Source: an uncultured Lachnospiraceae bacterium (GTDB taxonomy: Bacteria > Bacillota > Clostridia > Lachnospirales > Lachnospiraceae). Taken from it: a DNA stretch of 41,008 nucleotides. Below the pieces are notes generated by a model. It searched no databases and was not told where the DNA came from. It saw only the letters and a list, made by a program, of their open reading frames with translations. This document shows, piece after piece, positions 31,399 through 39,822 of this stretch. The position numbers and the translations under genes are program-made. Numbering within the stretch: the first letter of the stretch is position 1; each line of letters begins with the position of its first letter. The stretch spans positions 1 to 41,008 of the forward strand of contig CANQAR010000025.1 of assembly GCA_947588845.1 (NCBI GenBank), in the 5' to 3' direction.

Positions 31399-33789
31399 AT
31401 GGATAATGCAAGCAGAATGAGAATCATTTGTGATCCGTTTAAAAAAGAAATAGAATATCAATGGTATGATTACAATATTAAGGATTATGTAGAATTTGAT
31501 CCTGAAAATTCTAAACTTGCAAGTGAAGAGTTTGTATATGCAACTATTCAGAATAGGGCATATGAAATAGTCGATCTGATTAACCGAGAATGCAATGTTG
31601 GGAATGTGGGTTTAGAGATTCGTTTTGTCGGAACTAAGGATGACTATGATGATTTTTGTAATGTCATAAAAAATTTTTATGCTGACGCAAATATAAAATG
31701 CAAGAGGGATGAGCTTTTCTATAATGCGGCAGGCGATGTAATGCCTAAGATAAAGCAAAAGTTTTCGGAAGTTAAGAAAACTTTAGAGGAATATACAGAG
31801 GAAAAAATTGCAAAACTTATGTATAAATATAACGATGCAGTGAAGCCTTCTATTTCATTATGCGTGATGGGGCTTTATAGTGCAGGAAAATCAGCATTTA
31901 TTAATAGTATCATTGGTTCTGAAGTGTTACCGAGCGCTTCTGATCCAACGACAGCTAAGGTATGCAAGATTTATTGTGATAAAAAATACGAAATTCGCTT
32001 TCTGTTTGATGAGAACGAATGTGTTCTTACTTTTGAAGGAACTTCCTATAAACCTAATAGTAATTTTGATAAAGAGATAATTAAGGAGTTACAGAGCATA
32101 GTGGAAACTGATACACGACACGAAGTTTTCCACATGAATCGGGCTCTTGACATTTTGAATAAATATACCAGTGTTGAACATAAAATTAGCGACATTATCG
32201 AAATAAGAATACCATTTAATAAAACTTCATTACCTATTGATACGTATGATTTTGTTATTTATGATACACCAGGTTCAAATTCTGATAATAATGTTAGACA
32301 CTTTGAAGTTTTAAAAGATTCGCTTGATGAACAGACAAATGCATTGCCTATTTTTATCACTACGCCTGACACAATGGATGCTAATGATAATAATACAATA
32401 CTTGACCTTATTGAAAAAAGAGGAGCGGCTTTAGATACAACAAATGCAATAGTTGTGGTTAATAAAGCGGATGGAGAAGGACCAAATGATTTAAAGAAAA
32501 AAAGCGAAAAGATCCGAAAGAACCAAGATTTGAGAATAACTAAATGGAAGTCTACACGAATATTCTTTCTGTCATCATTAATTGCTATTGCCAGTAAAAA
32601 AAATCATCCTGAAGATGCGAAGGAATGGCTGGATGAGGATATGTTTGAGAAATATGATGAAAAAGAGCAGAAGTATTCCTCTGATAAAAGAAAGTTGTTT
32701 CAGTATAATATTGTTGACAAGAGCAAATCAGATGATAATGTTAAATATTCGGACGATAAAAAGACAACCCATTTGTATAAAAACAGTGGATTAGAGTCCA
32801 TTGAAAAAGAAATAATAGAATATGCATGTAGATATGCATTGTATAACAAATGTCAACAGGCCTCTGTTTATTTACAAGATGCTATTAATTTATGTGTAGA
32901 AAATGTTGAGGAAGCTGAAGAAAGGTTAAAGGCTGCATTAGAGGAAGCAAAAGGGAAATTTGATTCGAAGAAGAAGAACTTATGTGACGATCTTGAAAAT
33001 AAGAAAAAGGACATTGGAACATATAACAAAGAGTTTCAGGAATTACTTGGGAAAGATTTTACTAAATTTATAAAGGAAAACAATTTACAAGATTCCCCTG
33101 ATGATAAACGAAAAACCCAGGAAAAATTGAAAGAGCGTTGGAAAAATTTTAAGGAAACAGAGAAAAAAGGCAAGAAAGATAAAAACTGGGCATCTTTACA
33201 AATGCAACAATATACCGATGATCTGTATAATAGATATCTTACAGAATTTTCTCAGGAAGTGAATAACCATATTGGGACTTTTTGGGACAAGAAATCGGAT
33301 CAGTTTAAAGCGAACTGTAAGAATGTAGTACATGGCAGTGATGCATTAACAGTGGATCAAAAACAGATATTGGAATCTATTATGCTATCGAAAAACAATA
33401 TGTCTACATATCGGATGAATTTTAATTTAAGGCTAATTGGCGCAATACAAAATAAACATTTTTTGTTTTGGGAACTAAAAAGTGAGAAGTTTGATGACAA
33501 GGTGTGCTGTAACCGATTGATACAAAATTTTAACGATGCAGTAAGAAGAAGAAGTACAACTGTAATATCAACGAATGAGAAAAATTTTAACAAATGGACG
33601 GAAGACCTTATTAATATTTTGATTAAAGAACTTTGCAGGTTTAATTCGGATTTGAATTCATACGAGCAAAAGATAAACGAGACAACCGCGGAAATTGAAT
33701 CCAAGAAGAAATGTGAGCAGATGCTTAATCAGAGTAAGGAGTATATCGACGAACTCTTGAGCATCCAGGGAGGCGTAGATAATGTCTGA
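31399..33789 (+). CDS. dynamin-like GTPase
   Basis: 796 residues. Residues 1-155 have no recognised fold. The GTPase domain has G1 G-L-Y-S-A-G-K-S (158-165), a G2-like Thr in D-P-T-T-A-K, G3 D-T-P-G-S (288-292) and G4 N-K-A-D (355-358). From about 495 a long Lys/Glu-rich helical region predicts coiled coil, followed by further helices to the end. This is the layout of bacterial dynamin-related and defence-associated large GTPases, which remodel membranes or act as nucleotide switches. No transmembrane segment is seen in it; the next gene, overlapping by 8 bases, encodes a membrane protein that may anchor it. AGGAGG precedes the start. Confidence 0.85.
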   Translation: MDNASRMRIICDPFKKEIEYQWYDYNIKDYVEFDPENSKLASEEFVYATIQNRAYEIVDLINRECNVGNVGLEIRFVGTKDDYDDFCNVIKNFYADANIKCKRDELFYNAAGDVMPKIKQKFSEVKKTLEEYTEEKIAKLMYKYNDAVKPSISLCVMGLYSAGKSAFINSIIGSEVLPSASDPTTAKVCKIYCDKKYEIRFLFDENECVLTFEGTSYKPNSNFDKEIIKELQSIVETDTRHEVFHMNRALDILNKYTSVEHKISDIIEIRIPFNKTSLPIDTYDFVIYDTPGSNSDNNVRHFEVLKDSLDEQTNALPIFITTPDTMDANDNNTILDLIEKRGAALDTTNAIVVVNKADGEGPNDLKKKSEKIRKNQDLRITKWKSTRIFFLSSLIAIASKKNHPEDAKEWLDEDMFEKYDEKEQKYSSDKRKLFQYNIVDKSKSDDNVKYSDDKKTTHLYKNSGLESIEKEIIEYACRYALYNKCQQASVYLQDAINLCVENVEEAEERLKAALEEAKGKFDSKKKNLCDDLENKKKDIGTYNKEFQELLGKDFTKFIKENNLQDSPDDKRKTQEKLKERWKNFKETEKKGKKDKNWASLQMQQYTDDLYNRYLTEFSQEVNNHIGTFWDKKSDQFKANCKNVVHGSDALTVDQKQILESIMLSKNNMSTYRMNFNLRLIGAIQNKHFLFWELKSEKFDDKVCCNRLIQNFNDAVRRRSTTVISTNEKNFNKWTEDLINILIKELCRFNSDLNSYEQKINETTAEIESKKKCEQMLNQSKEYIDELLSIQGGVDNV

Positions 33790-34234
33790 TTTTTATGATG
33801 AAATAAACACACTGATAAACGGTATTGCATCAGGTCAAATAAAAGCTAAAGCAGCTGAACAGTATATTGATAGATTAAAAGATCAATATGGATCAGATGT
33901 CTTTCCCAGCTTTGATTTTAAAAAACAGCCTAAGCCTTGGAATAAGGAATATCTGTGCGAATTGCAAAAGAAAAATGTTACAGGAGCTTGTTCAGAAGAG
34001 TTTATTCTACATATGGCTGAAGTGAGTGACTATGTTTTTGGAAGAAGGAAAAAAAGTATTATCGGAGCCATTGCTACAACAGTAATTATATTCCTTTTGA
34101 TTGTTGTTTTGGCATTGGCATCCCATAAGAGCAGACCAAAAGACGAGCAGCCACTTGGAATGATCAATGATTCTGCAGAGAAATCTGTTGAAGGTGATGC
34201 GATGATAAATGATTCGGAAATAGTTCTTATATAG
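33782..34234 (+). CDS. small single-pass membrane protein of the operon
   Basis: 150 residues, family unknown. Residues 1-98 are a soluble mixed-charge domain (I-N-T-L-I-N-G-I-A-S-G-Q-I-K near the start). R-R-K-K then precedes one transmembrane helix (about 101-121), and a 28-residue acidic tail contains M-I-N-D-S twice. The positive charge before the helix puts the large domain inside the cell. Overlap with the GTPase gene suggests direct partnership. The stop codon lies within the direct repeat left by an IS insertion but is unchanged by it. Confidence 0.75.
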   Translation: MSDFYDEINTLINGIASGQIKAKAAEQYIDRLKDQYGSDVFPSFDFKKQPKPWNKEYLCELQKKNVTGACSEEFILHMAEVSDYVFGRRKKSIIGAIATTVIIFLLIVVLALASHKSRPKDEQPLGMINDSAEKSVEGDAMINDSEIVLI

Positions 34235-34235
34235 G
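34226..34235 (+). repeat. 10-bp target duplication, left copy
   Basis: CTTATATAGG, repeated exactly at 34908-34917, bounding the IS remnant. It contains the stop codon of the preceding gene. Confidence 0.8.
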
Positions 34236-34907
34236 TAGTGTCAAGTAATCTATGAAAATCTGGAGTCAGAAAAAAGACTCCGCTGAACCTTGAAAACAGC
34301 AGATATCATTCAGACAGAGAACAGCAATGCTGGAGTGGGATCACCACATGGTAATCAAGGGAAAAGTTCAGGACTGGCCGTTTCCTGCCCCAAAGTGTGG
34401 TCCGCAGCCTTTATTTCAAGAGGCTTTCGCGGCGTATCCTTGCTCTGCGCACTCCGGTATTCCACGACCCTCCTGACAGTGGTTCCGATCCTCTTATGCG
34501 GTTGTTTGTTTTTGGGGATCCAGGATCGTCTGCTGCCCAGGAAGATCAGCAACTGCCATTTTACGGCATGTTGTCCGCGTTTTTCAGCATTCCCATTTCA
34601 TTGAGTATATGATAGTGGTTGTGCTTATGGGATTGCGGAAAGTTGTAGCAAATAGTCCAAAGGGCCAGGTCATAACCGGCGTCTTCAATGCCGTCGAATC
34701 CGTTTGTTTTCCAGTAGGAAGCCTTATAGGTGTGGTTGAGCTGTTCGATCATCTGTTTGGAAGAGTGGTATTCTGTGGATATCGCATCGCTGTTGGCAAG
34801 ACCAATCATCTGTGTGATTCTGAAGATAAAGTCTTTCCCGAATTTTCTTTAAAATCAAGGTTTTATTAAAGTTTGGAAATAAAAAGCAAGTAGTTTTTGA
34901 CACAATC
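34236..34907. mobile_element. internally deleted insertion sequence, 672 bp
   Basis: The ends carry the short inverted repeat GTGTCAA (34238-34244) and TTGACAC (34897-34903), with matching flanking direct repeats. Inside, on the minus strand, are broken pieces of a DDE transposase. A complete element would be roughly twice as long, so it is a deletion derivative that cannot move by itself. It separates the membrane-protein gene from the HerA gene. Confidence 0.8.
34352..34845 (-). pseudogene. DDE transposase remnant
   Basis: The minus-strand frame reads D-F-I-F-R-I-T-Q-M-I-G-L, then N-H-T-Y-K-A-S-Y, G-Y-D-L-A-L-W-T-I-C-Y-N-F and H-K-H-N-H-Y. This is the C-terminal part of an integrase-core transposase, where the final catalytic Glu region and the Y-N-F-x-x-P-H-K stretch lie. 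A stop at 34561 and a frameshift lead into L-I-F-L-G-S-R-R, normally the continuation. The N-terminal half is absent. Confidence 0.65.
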
Positions 34908-34917
34908 CTTATATAGG
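34908..34917 (+). repeat. 10-bp target duplication, right copy
   Basis: CTTATATAGG, followed by AGGAGGC and the HerA start. Together with the left copy it allows the pre-insertion sequence to be reconstructed. Confidence 0.8.
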
Positions 34918-34931
34918 AGGAGGCAATATAT

Positions 34932-37900
34932 ATGGCTATTTTATCAACAATAAAGAATAGAGTGTCAACAGGATTAATGACAGCAGCGGATAAGGGGGCA
35001 AATCTTGTCGCAAAGGCATCGGGATTAAGTTCAGATCAATTACAGAATATTGAAGATCGTCGCAGACGGTTTATGAATGAAAAGCCAGAAACAAGTCCTG
35101 AAGGAATTAAACGATTATTGGGATCTTATGCAATAGAAGCATTTGAAGCTTATCTTCCGCAAATAACTCAGTTATATGAATCTATTCCCCTTGAGGTTGG
35201 TAATGACGAAAGAAGTTTGATTAATAGGATGAGGTATTTTGAAATTACCAAATGGGTAACAGACCCGTCTGAGGATAGTATTGAGAAGCTGGTTAATGTT
35301 TATCAGGTAATTAGCCGTGATGATTGTAATATGGCTTTAATATATGATAGAAAAAAAGAAGGCTGCAAAATATATCTTGCTATTGTAAGTAATGATCCTA
35401 AGGACAGGCCGCAGATAGCAAATGCGTTAGAAGATAGAATTGCTTCGGCGTTGCAGGGAAATTTTCCTGGTTCAGAGATAAAACAAAGGAATAAGGAAAC
35501 AAAGCAGAAGGATCTGTATGGGTTGGGCGTACTGCCATGCCTGAGTAATATAGAGGGCTGCTCTATCGCGTCAGTATCAAATATAGCGACTGAAAAATCT
35601 GATAATTTTTTAAACCAGAGTATGGAAAAACTGTTAGATGGAATATGTCCAAATGACGCGGATGGTAAAGAAGAATATTGTATTGTATTACTTGCAACGC
35701 CTGTTATGGAACAGCTTGAAAGGAAGAATTCACTATCTGAATTGTATTCCAAGTTAGCTCCATATGCAAGCTGGCAAACAAATTTTACATATACTGAGCA
35801 TATGGCAGAGGGCTCATCTGCAACATTTGGCGCAAGTTTAGGCGCATCAGCAGGCAGACAGTCCGGGAATGCAAATATGGAAGGGACGAATTCGTCACAA
35901 GCCAATGCAAGTTCTGAAGGCCATACTCATACAACTACTGAAACGGCCACAGATACAGATACTGTTGGTGCTGGGGTGAGTGGAGGTGGAAAAGTAGGGG
36001 TTCCATTAGTGGCTGAAGGCCGTGTTGAAGTTAATGCCCATCGTGATCATTCACATGCAGTCTCAAGCGGGTCATCAAATGCAAACTCTCATATAAGTAC
36101 AATAACTGACACCATAGGAAAGATGGCGTCGGTCACTCAAAATACAGGTATAAATTTGGGAGTGAATGTAGGTGCAAATTTTGCACGTTCATCCAATGTT
36201 TCTGTAACTATAGGTAAAAATGAGGGATTGACGCAAACATTCGTAAACCATGGGATCAAGTATACACTAGAGACTATTGAGAAGCAGATAAAGAGGCTTG
36301 AGGAAAGTTCAGCGCTTGGAATGTGGGATTTTTCAGCTTATTTTATATCAAAAAGTCCTATAGTGGCTAATAATGCCGCACACATGTACTTGGCTCTTAC
36401 ACAAGGTGATGAGTCATATCTATCACAATCTGCTGTGAATTTATGGGTACCTCCGGCAAACGTAAATAATAGGAATGCAGAGAAACGTGCTGAAACTGAA
36501 AAGAAACAAAAAAATGTCAAAAACATCCTTGAATTTATTAAGAGATTGCAGCATCCGCAATTCCAGTTAAAAGAGGGCCTGGAAGACGAATGGCTGATGT
36601 ATCCACCACATGTTAGTACCACGGTTAGCCTGACAGGACGTGAACTTGCAAGATCCCTGAATTTTCCAAAGAAATCAATTAGCGGGATACCGGTTATAGA
36701 GTGTGCTGCTTTTGGTAGAGAAGTTCATAAATATGAAACTGAAACAAAAACAGAGGAATCTATTGACTTCGGGTATATTTATCATATGCATCACGAAGAA
36801 AAGAATATCCCGGTAAAGCTGGATGTTAACAGTCTTACGTCACATACATTTATAACAGGATCGACTGGCACTGGAAAATCCAATACTGTTTATCATTTGA
36901 TTTCTAAAGCGAGAAGCAAAGGGATTCCTTTCATGGTCATAGAACCAACAAAAGGCGAGTACAAAGATTGGTTTGGTGCAGATGCACGTGTATTTGGCAC
37001 TAATTCCAACGAGACAGAATTATTGTTTATCAATCCGTTTTCATTTCCAGAAGGAATACATGTATTAGAACATATTGACCGTTTGATTGAAATATTAAAC
37101 GCATGCTGGCCAATGTATGCTGCAATGCCGGCCGTGTTAAAGGATTCCATAGAAAGAGTGTATGTCAATAGAGGATGGAATCTTCGGAAAAGTAAATGTG
37201 GATTTTTAGGCCCCGGAAAATTTCCTACATTTGCTGATTTGCTTACCACTTTACCTGAGGTTATGGAGGAATCTTCGTATTCCTCTGATACGAAAAGTGA
37301 TTATTCGGGGGCACTCATCACAAGAATAAAGTCGCTTACCAATGGATTAAATGGACAATTATTGTGTAGTGGTATTGAGACAAATGAAAAGGAACTGTTT
37401 GAGGAAGATGCTATTGTTGATTTAAGTCGAGTTGGATCCATGGAGACAAGATCATTGTTTATGGGTATTCTTGTGATGAAATTACAAGAGTATCATATGA
37501 GTAACAAAGCGATGCCAGATGAAAAATTAAAACATTTAACAATATTAGAAGAGGCACATAATCTCCTAAGAAGGACATCTGTAACACAGGCACAAGAAAG
37601 TTCAAATCTTCAAGGAAAGTCTGTGGAGATGCTGACAAATTCTATCGCTGAAATGCGGACCTACGGCGAGGGTTTTGTGATTGTGGATCAAGCTCCAGGC
37701 TTGTTGGATGAAGCTGTTATCAGAAATACCAATACAAAGATTATTTTAAGGCTTCCAGATTCTGACGACAGAGAAACAGTCGGAAAATCGGCGGCATTGA
37801 ATGACAATCAAATTGCGGAAATTGCAAAACTTCCAAGAGGAGTTGCAGTTATATACCAAAATGATTGGATTGAATCTGTTTTATGTCACTTTGATAGATA

Positions 37901-38354
37901 CGAAAAAAAGAGGCCTTATGAGAGAAAGGTCTCACAGAGTGTTTTTCCACAAGATATTTTCACTTCCAATGTATTTAAAAAAGATGGTTTTAAAACATTA
38001 AAATCAGAAGATGTAGATTCTGTTCTTGCCTGGATTGAGAATTCAAAATATGCGAGAGATACTAAGCGGATTATGAAAAAGGCAATTCGTGGAGATATTC
38101 TTTCTGATAGAGAAAAGCAACTAATCGCATATAATGTGTTTGAGGGAAAGACTGTTGCAAGGCTTTTATCTGGCTCTGCGACAGAGGACGAAGGTATAAA
38201 AAAAGCAGATTACTATATTCAGAATATCACTGACATAGAAGATGTCCGTATTGTTGAGATGATCAGACAAATGATTATTCAAGTGATTATTACGCAGAAT
38301 AGTGAATCTGATTTAGCAAAAAGATATGTTGAATATTCTGGAAAAATACGATGA
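34932..38354 (+). CDS. HerA/FtsK-like ATPase with N-terminal platform and low-complexity insert
   Basis: 1140 residues. Residues 1-290 are a unique domain. About 293-435 is a low-complexity insert rich in Ser, Gly, Asn, Thr, Ala and His (G-A-S-L-G-A-S-A-G-R; G-H-T-H-T-T-T-E). Helices follow, then from about 630 a DUF87/HerA-type motor: Walker A G-S-T-G-T-G-K-S (643-650), I-E-P-T-K-G-E-Y near 675, Walker B L-T-I-L-E-E-A-H (869-876), and D-Q-A-P-G near 908. HerA/VirB4-type motors pump DNA or protein through a ring. No membrane helix is evident, so the membrane link would come from the small partner. AGGAGGAGG precedes the ATG. Confidence 0.88.
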   Translation: MAILSTIKNRVSTGLMTAADKGANLVAKASGLSSDQLQNIEDRRRRFMNEKPETSPEGIKRLLGSYAIEAFEAYLPQITQLYESIPLEVGNDERSLINRMRYFEITKWVTDPSEDSIEKLVNVYQVISRDDCNMALIYDRKKEGCKIYLAIVSNDPKDRPQIANALEDRIASALQGNFPGSEIKQRNKETKQKDLYGLGVLPCLSNIEGCSIASVSNIATEKSDNFLNQSMEKLLDGICPNDADGKEEYCIVLLATPVMEQLERKNSLSELYSKLAPYASWQTNFTYTEHMAEGSSATFGASLGASAGRQSGNANMEGTNSSQANASSEGHTHTTTETATDTDTVGAGVSGGGKVGVPLVAEGRVEVNAHRDHSHAVSSGSSNANSHISTITDTIGKMASVTQNTGINLGVNVGANFARSSNVSVTIGKNEGLTQTFVNHGIKYTLETIEKQIKRLEESSALGMWDFSAYFISKSPIVANNAAHMYLALTQGDESYLSQSAVNLWVPPANVNNRNAEKRAETEKKQKNVKNILEFIKRLQHPQFQLKEGLEDEWLMYPPHVSTTVSLTGRELARSLNFPKKSISGIPVIECAAFGREVHKYETETKTEESIDFGYIYHMHHEEKNIPVKLDVNSLTSHTFITGSTGTGKSNTVYHLISKARSKGIPFMVIEPTKGEYKDWFGADARVFGTNSNETELLFINPFSFPEGIHVLEHIDRLIEILNACWPMYAAMPAVLKDSIERVYVNRGWNLRKSKCGFLGPGKFPTFADLLTTLPEVMEESSYSSDTKSDYSGALITRIKSLTNGLNGQLLCSGIETNEKELFEEDAIVDLSRVGSMETRSLFMGILVMKLQEYHMSNKAMPDEKLKHLTILEEAHNLLRRTSVTQAQESSNLQGKSVEMLTNSIAEMRTYGEGFVIVDQAPGLLDEAVIRNTNTKIILRLPDSDDRETVGKSAALNDNQIAEIAKLPRGVAVIYQNDWIESVLCHFDRYEKKRPYERKVSQSVFPQDIFTSNVFKKDGFKTLKSEDVDSVLAWIENSKYARDTKRIMKKAIRGDILSDREKQLIAYNVFEGKTVARLLSGSATEDEGIKKADYYIQNITDIEDVRIVEMIRQMIIQVIITQNSESDLAKRYVEYSGKIR

Positions 38355-38369
38355 AAGAGGGAATCTTTT

Positions 38370-38942
38370 ATGTTTAAAGATGCTTCAGATGACTCTAAAG
38401 AAGCAAAAAAAGAATTGAGCGATCTGCCGAATGAAATCGTAGATGATGATGGAACAAATGATCTTCCTGATGAAATATCTTTAGACGATACTAAAGGAAA
38501 AGATGATACAGGTAAGAATGAAAATTGTTTAGAAAATAATGATGCGGGCCAATGTGAGAATAATTTAGATGATGATCTTGAAAATAATGAACTTGAGGGA
38601 AAAAAGGGCGGCAGCTATCGCGATGTGAGGAAGACGAACGATGGTGAAACCCATGAGGTGCATCATATGCCAGCAGATAGTGCATCGAATTTAGAACGAG
38701 ATGATGGTGCGGCAATAAAAATGGAAAAAGAGGATCATCGTCAGACTGCAAGTTGTGGAAGTTCGAGGGAAGCCAGAGAATATCGGGAGAATCAAAAGAA
38801 ATTAATTGAGCAGGGAAAATTTAGAGAAGCATTACAAATGGATATTGATGATATTCACGAAAAATTTGGCGATAAATATGATGATGCGATAGCAGAGCTG
38901 TTAGATTATGTAGATAAGCTAGAAGAGGAAGGAAAGATATAA
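38370..38942 (+). CDS. small protein with polymorphic-toxin-type nuclease domain
   Basis: 190 residues. Residues 1-79 are extremely acidic and probably disordered, with D-L-P-N-E-I and D-L-P-D-E-I repeated 14 residues apart. Residues 80-190 resemble C-terminal toxin domains of Bacillota polymorphic toxins: G-G-S-Y-R-D-V-R, E-V-H-H-M-P-A-D-S (His98-His99), K-M-E-K-E-D-H-R-Q-T-A-S (Asp122-His123) and Q-M-D-I-D-D-I near 156. The conserved His/Asp set suggests an HNH/Endo VII-like nuclease. There is no LXG, WXG or signal sequence, so the acidic tail may be the targeting part. The next gene overlaps by one base (TAATG). Confidence 0.75.
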   Translation: MFKDASDDSKEAKKELSDLPNEIVDDDGTNDLPDEISLDDTKGKDDTGKNENCLENNDAGQCENNLDDDLENNELEGKKGGSYRDVRKTNDGETHEVHHMPADSASNLERDDGAAIKMEKEDHRQTASCGSSREAREYRENQKKLIEQGKFREALQMDIDDIHEKFGDKYDDAIAELLDYVDKLEEEGKI

Positions 38943-39331
38943 TGGAAAAATGGGAATTAATACCGAATGTTTCTGTTGGAAAGATTCGTTTTGGAATGAA
39001 ACGAGACGAAGTGCATAGTTTGTTTGAAACCAAATGCACAGAGTTTAAGAAATCAAAATTCAGCAAAAACACGGCTGACAACTATGGGATGTTTCATGTC
39101 TTCTATACGCCAGACAATCTTGTAGAGGCAGTAGAATTTTTTGAAGGTGTCGAACTTAAATTAAATGAAAAAGTGATTTTTCCGATAAATACCAAGGATA
39201 TCGAAAGCGTGATTCCGGGGATTGAAAAGGAAGACAATAGTTTCACTCATATTGAAAAATCTATTGGTATAGAAGCAGAAGCCAATAAAGCAGAAAGTAT
39301 TTTAGTTGGAGCTAAAGGATATTACGGATAA
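38942..39331 (+). CDS. probable immunity protein
   Basis: 129 residues. W-E-L-I-P-N-V-S-V-G-K-I-R-F-G-M near the N-terminus and K-S-I-G-I-E ... I-L-V-G-A-K-G-Y-Y-G at the end are of a kind seen in small proteins encoded directly after nuclease toxins in Bacillota. The one-base stop/start overlap with the toxin gene ensures coupled synthesis, as expected for toxin and antidote. Family name not certain. It is the last gene of the operon; no strong terminator follows. Confidence 0.65.
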   Translation: MEKWELIPNVSVGKIRFGMKRDEVHSLFETKCTEFKKSKFSKNTADNYGMFHVFYTPDNLVEAVEFFEGVELKLNEKVIFPINTKDIESVIPGIEKEDNSFTHIEKSIGIEAEANKAESILVGAKGYYG

Positions 39332-39504
39332 ATAATTTATAGAGCAGAATTTGTACGATTCAACACTGTTTTTATGGACAGATCTCGTAAAAAATGTTAA
39401 TTTAGAACAAATGGCTAAGACCACTTATTGCTATTAATTCACACAATTTGACTTCCTTAATGAGAAACTGTAAAGCTTGCTGTTCTCATTAAGGAAGTCA
39501 AATG
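39332..39504. other. gap with a long perfect hairpin
   Basis: No gene seen. The only feature is the 21-bp inverted repeat at 39446-39503. Confidence 0.5.
39446..39503. repeat. perfect 21-bp inverted repeat with 16-base loop
   Basis: The left arm 39446-39466 (starts ATTTGACTTCC) and right arm 39483-39503 (ends GGAAGTCAAAT) are perfectly complementary. No T-run follows on either strand, so it is not an ordinary terminator. It lies at the junction between the toxin operon and degraded sequence. Confidence 0.9.
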
Positions 39505-39822
39505 AGGATAGACCTTGATTGGTTGCTACTTATGCTTATGAATCAATCGTCGACCTTAGCACCATACGATGTGAGGAAATCGAAATGGGTGATGGTACGG
39601 GATATAAGTTCCTTCCCCACGGAAGATAAAGAGTACCCTCATCTCACACAGGAGGACATGGAGATACTTGACACAGTTATTCAACGGTTTGGCAAAGTTT
39701 CAAAGAGTGTGATCGTCGAAACGATGCATAAAGAACTCCCCGAATGTACTATGATACATCCGGGGCATTACCCTGAACGGTTTATCATTTACGTTGCAAA
39801 CCCTGCGTACTGCGTCATATAA
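39505..39822 (+). pseudogene. Panacea/DUF4065-like C-terminal fragment
   Basis: The frame contains Y-P-H-L-T-Q-E-D-M-E-I-L-D-T-V-I-Q-R-F-G-K then V-E-T-M-H-K-E, like the end of DUF4065 (Panacea) antitoxin-type proteins (L-x-x-E-D-x-x-x-L-D-x-V-x-x-x-F-G-K-x-S). Only the last third is present. The apparent start lies in the arm of the hairpin, has no ribosome binding site, and the frame runs on into the 3' end of the convergent ABC gene. Confidence 0.5.
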
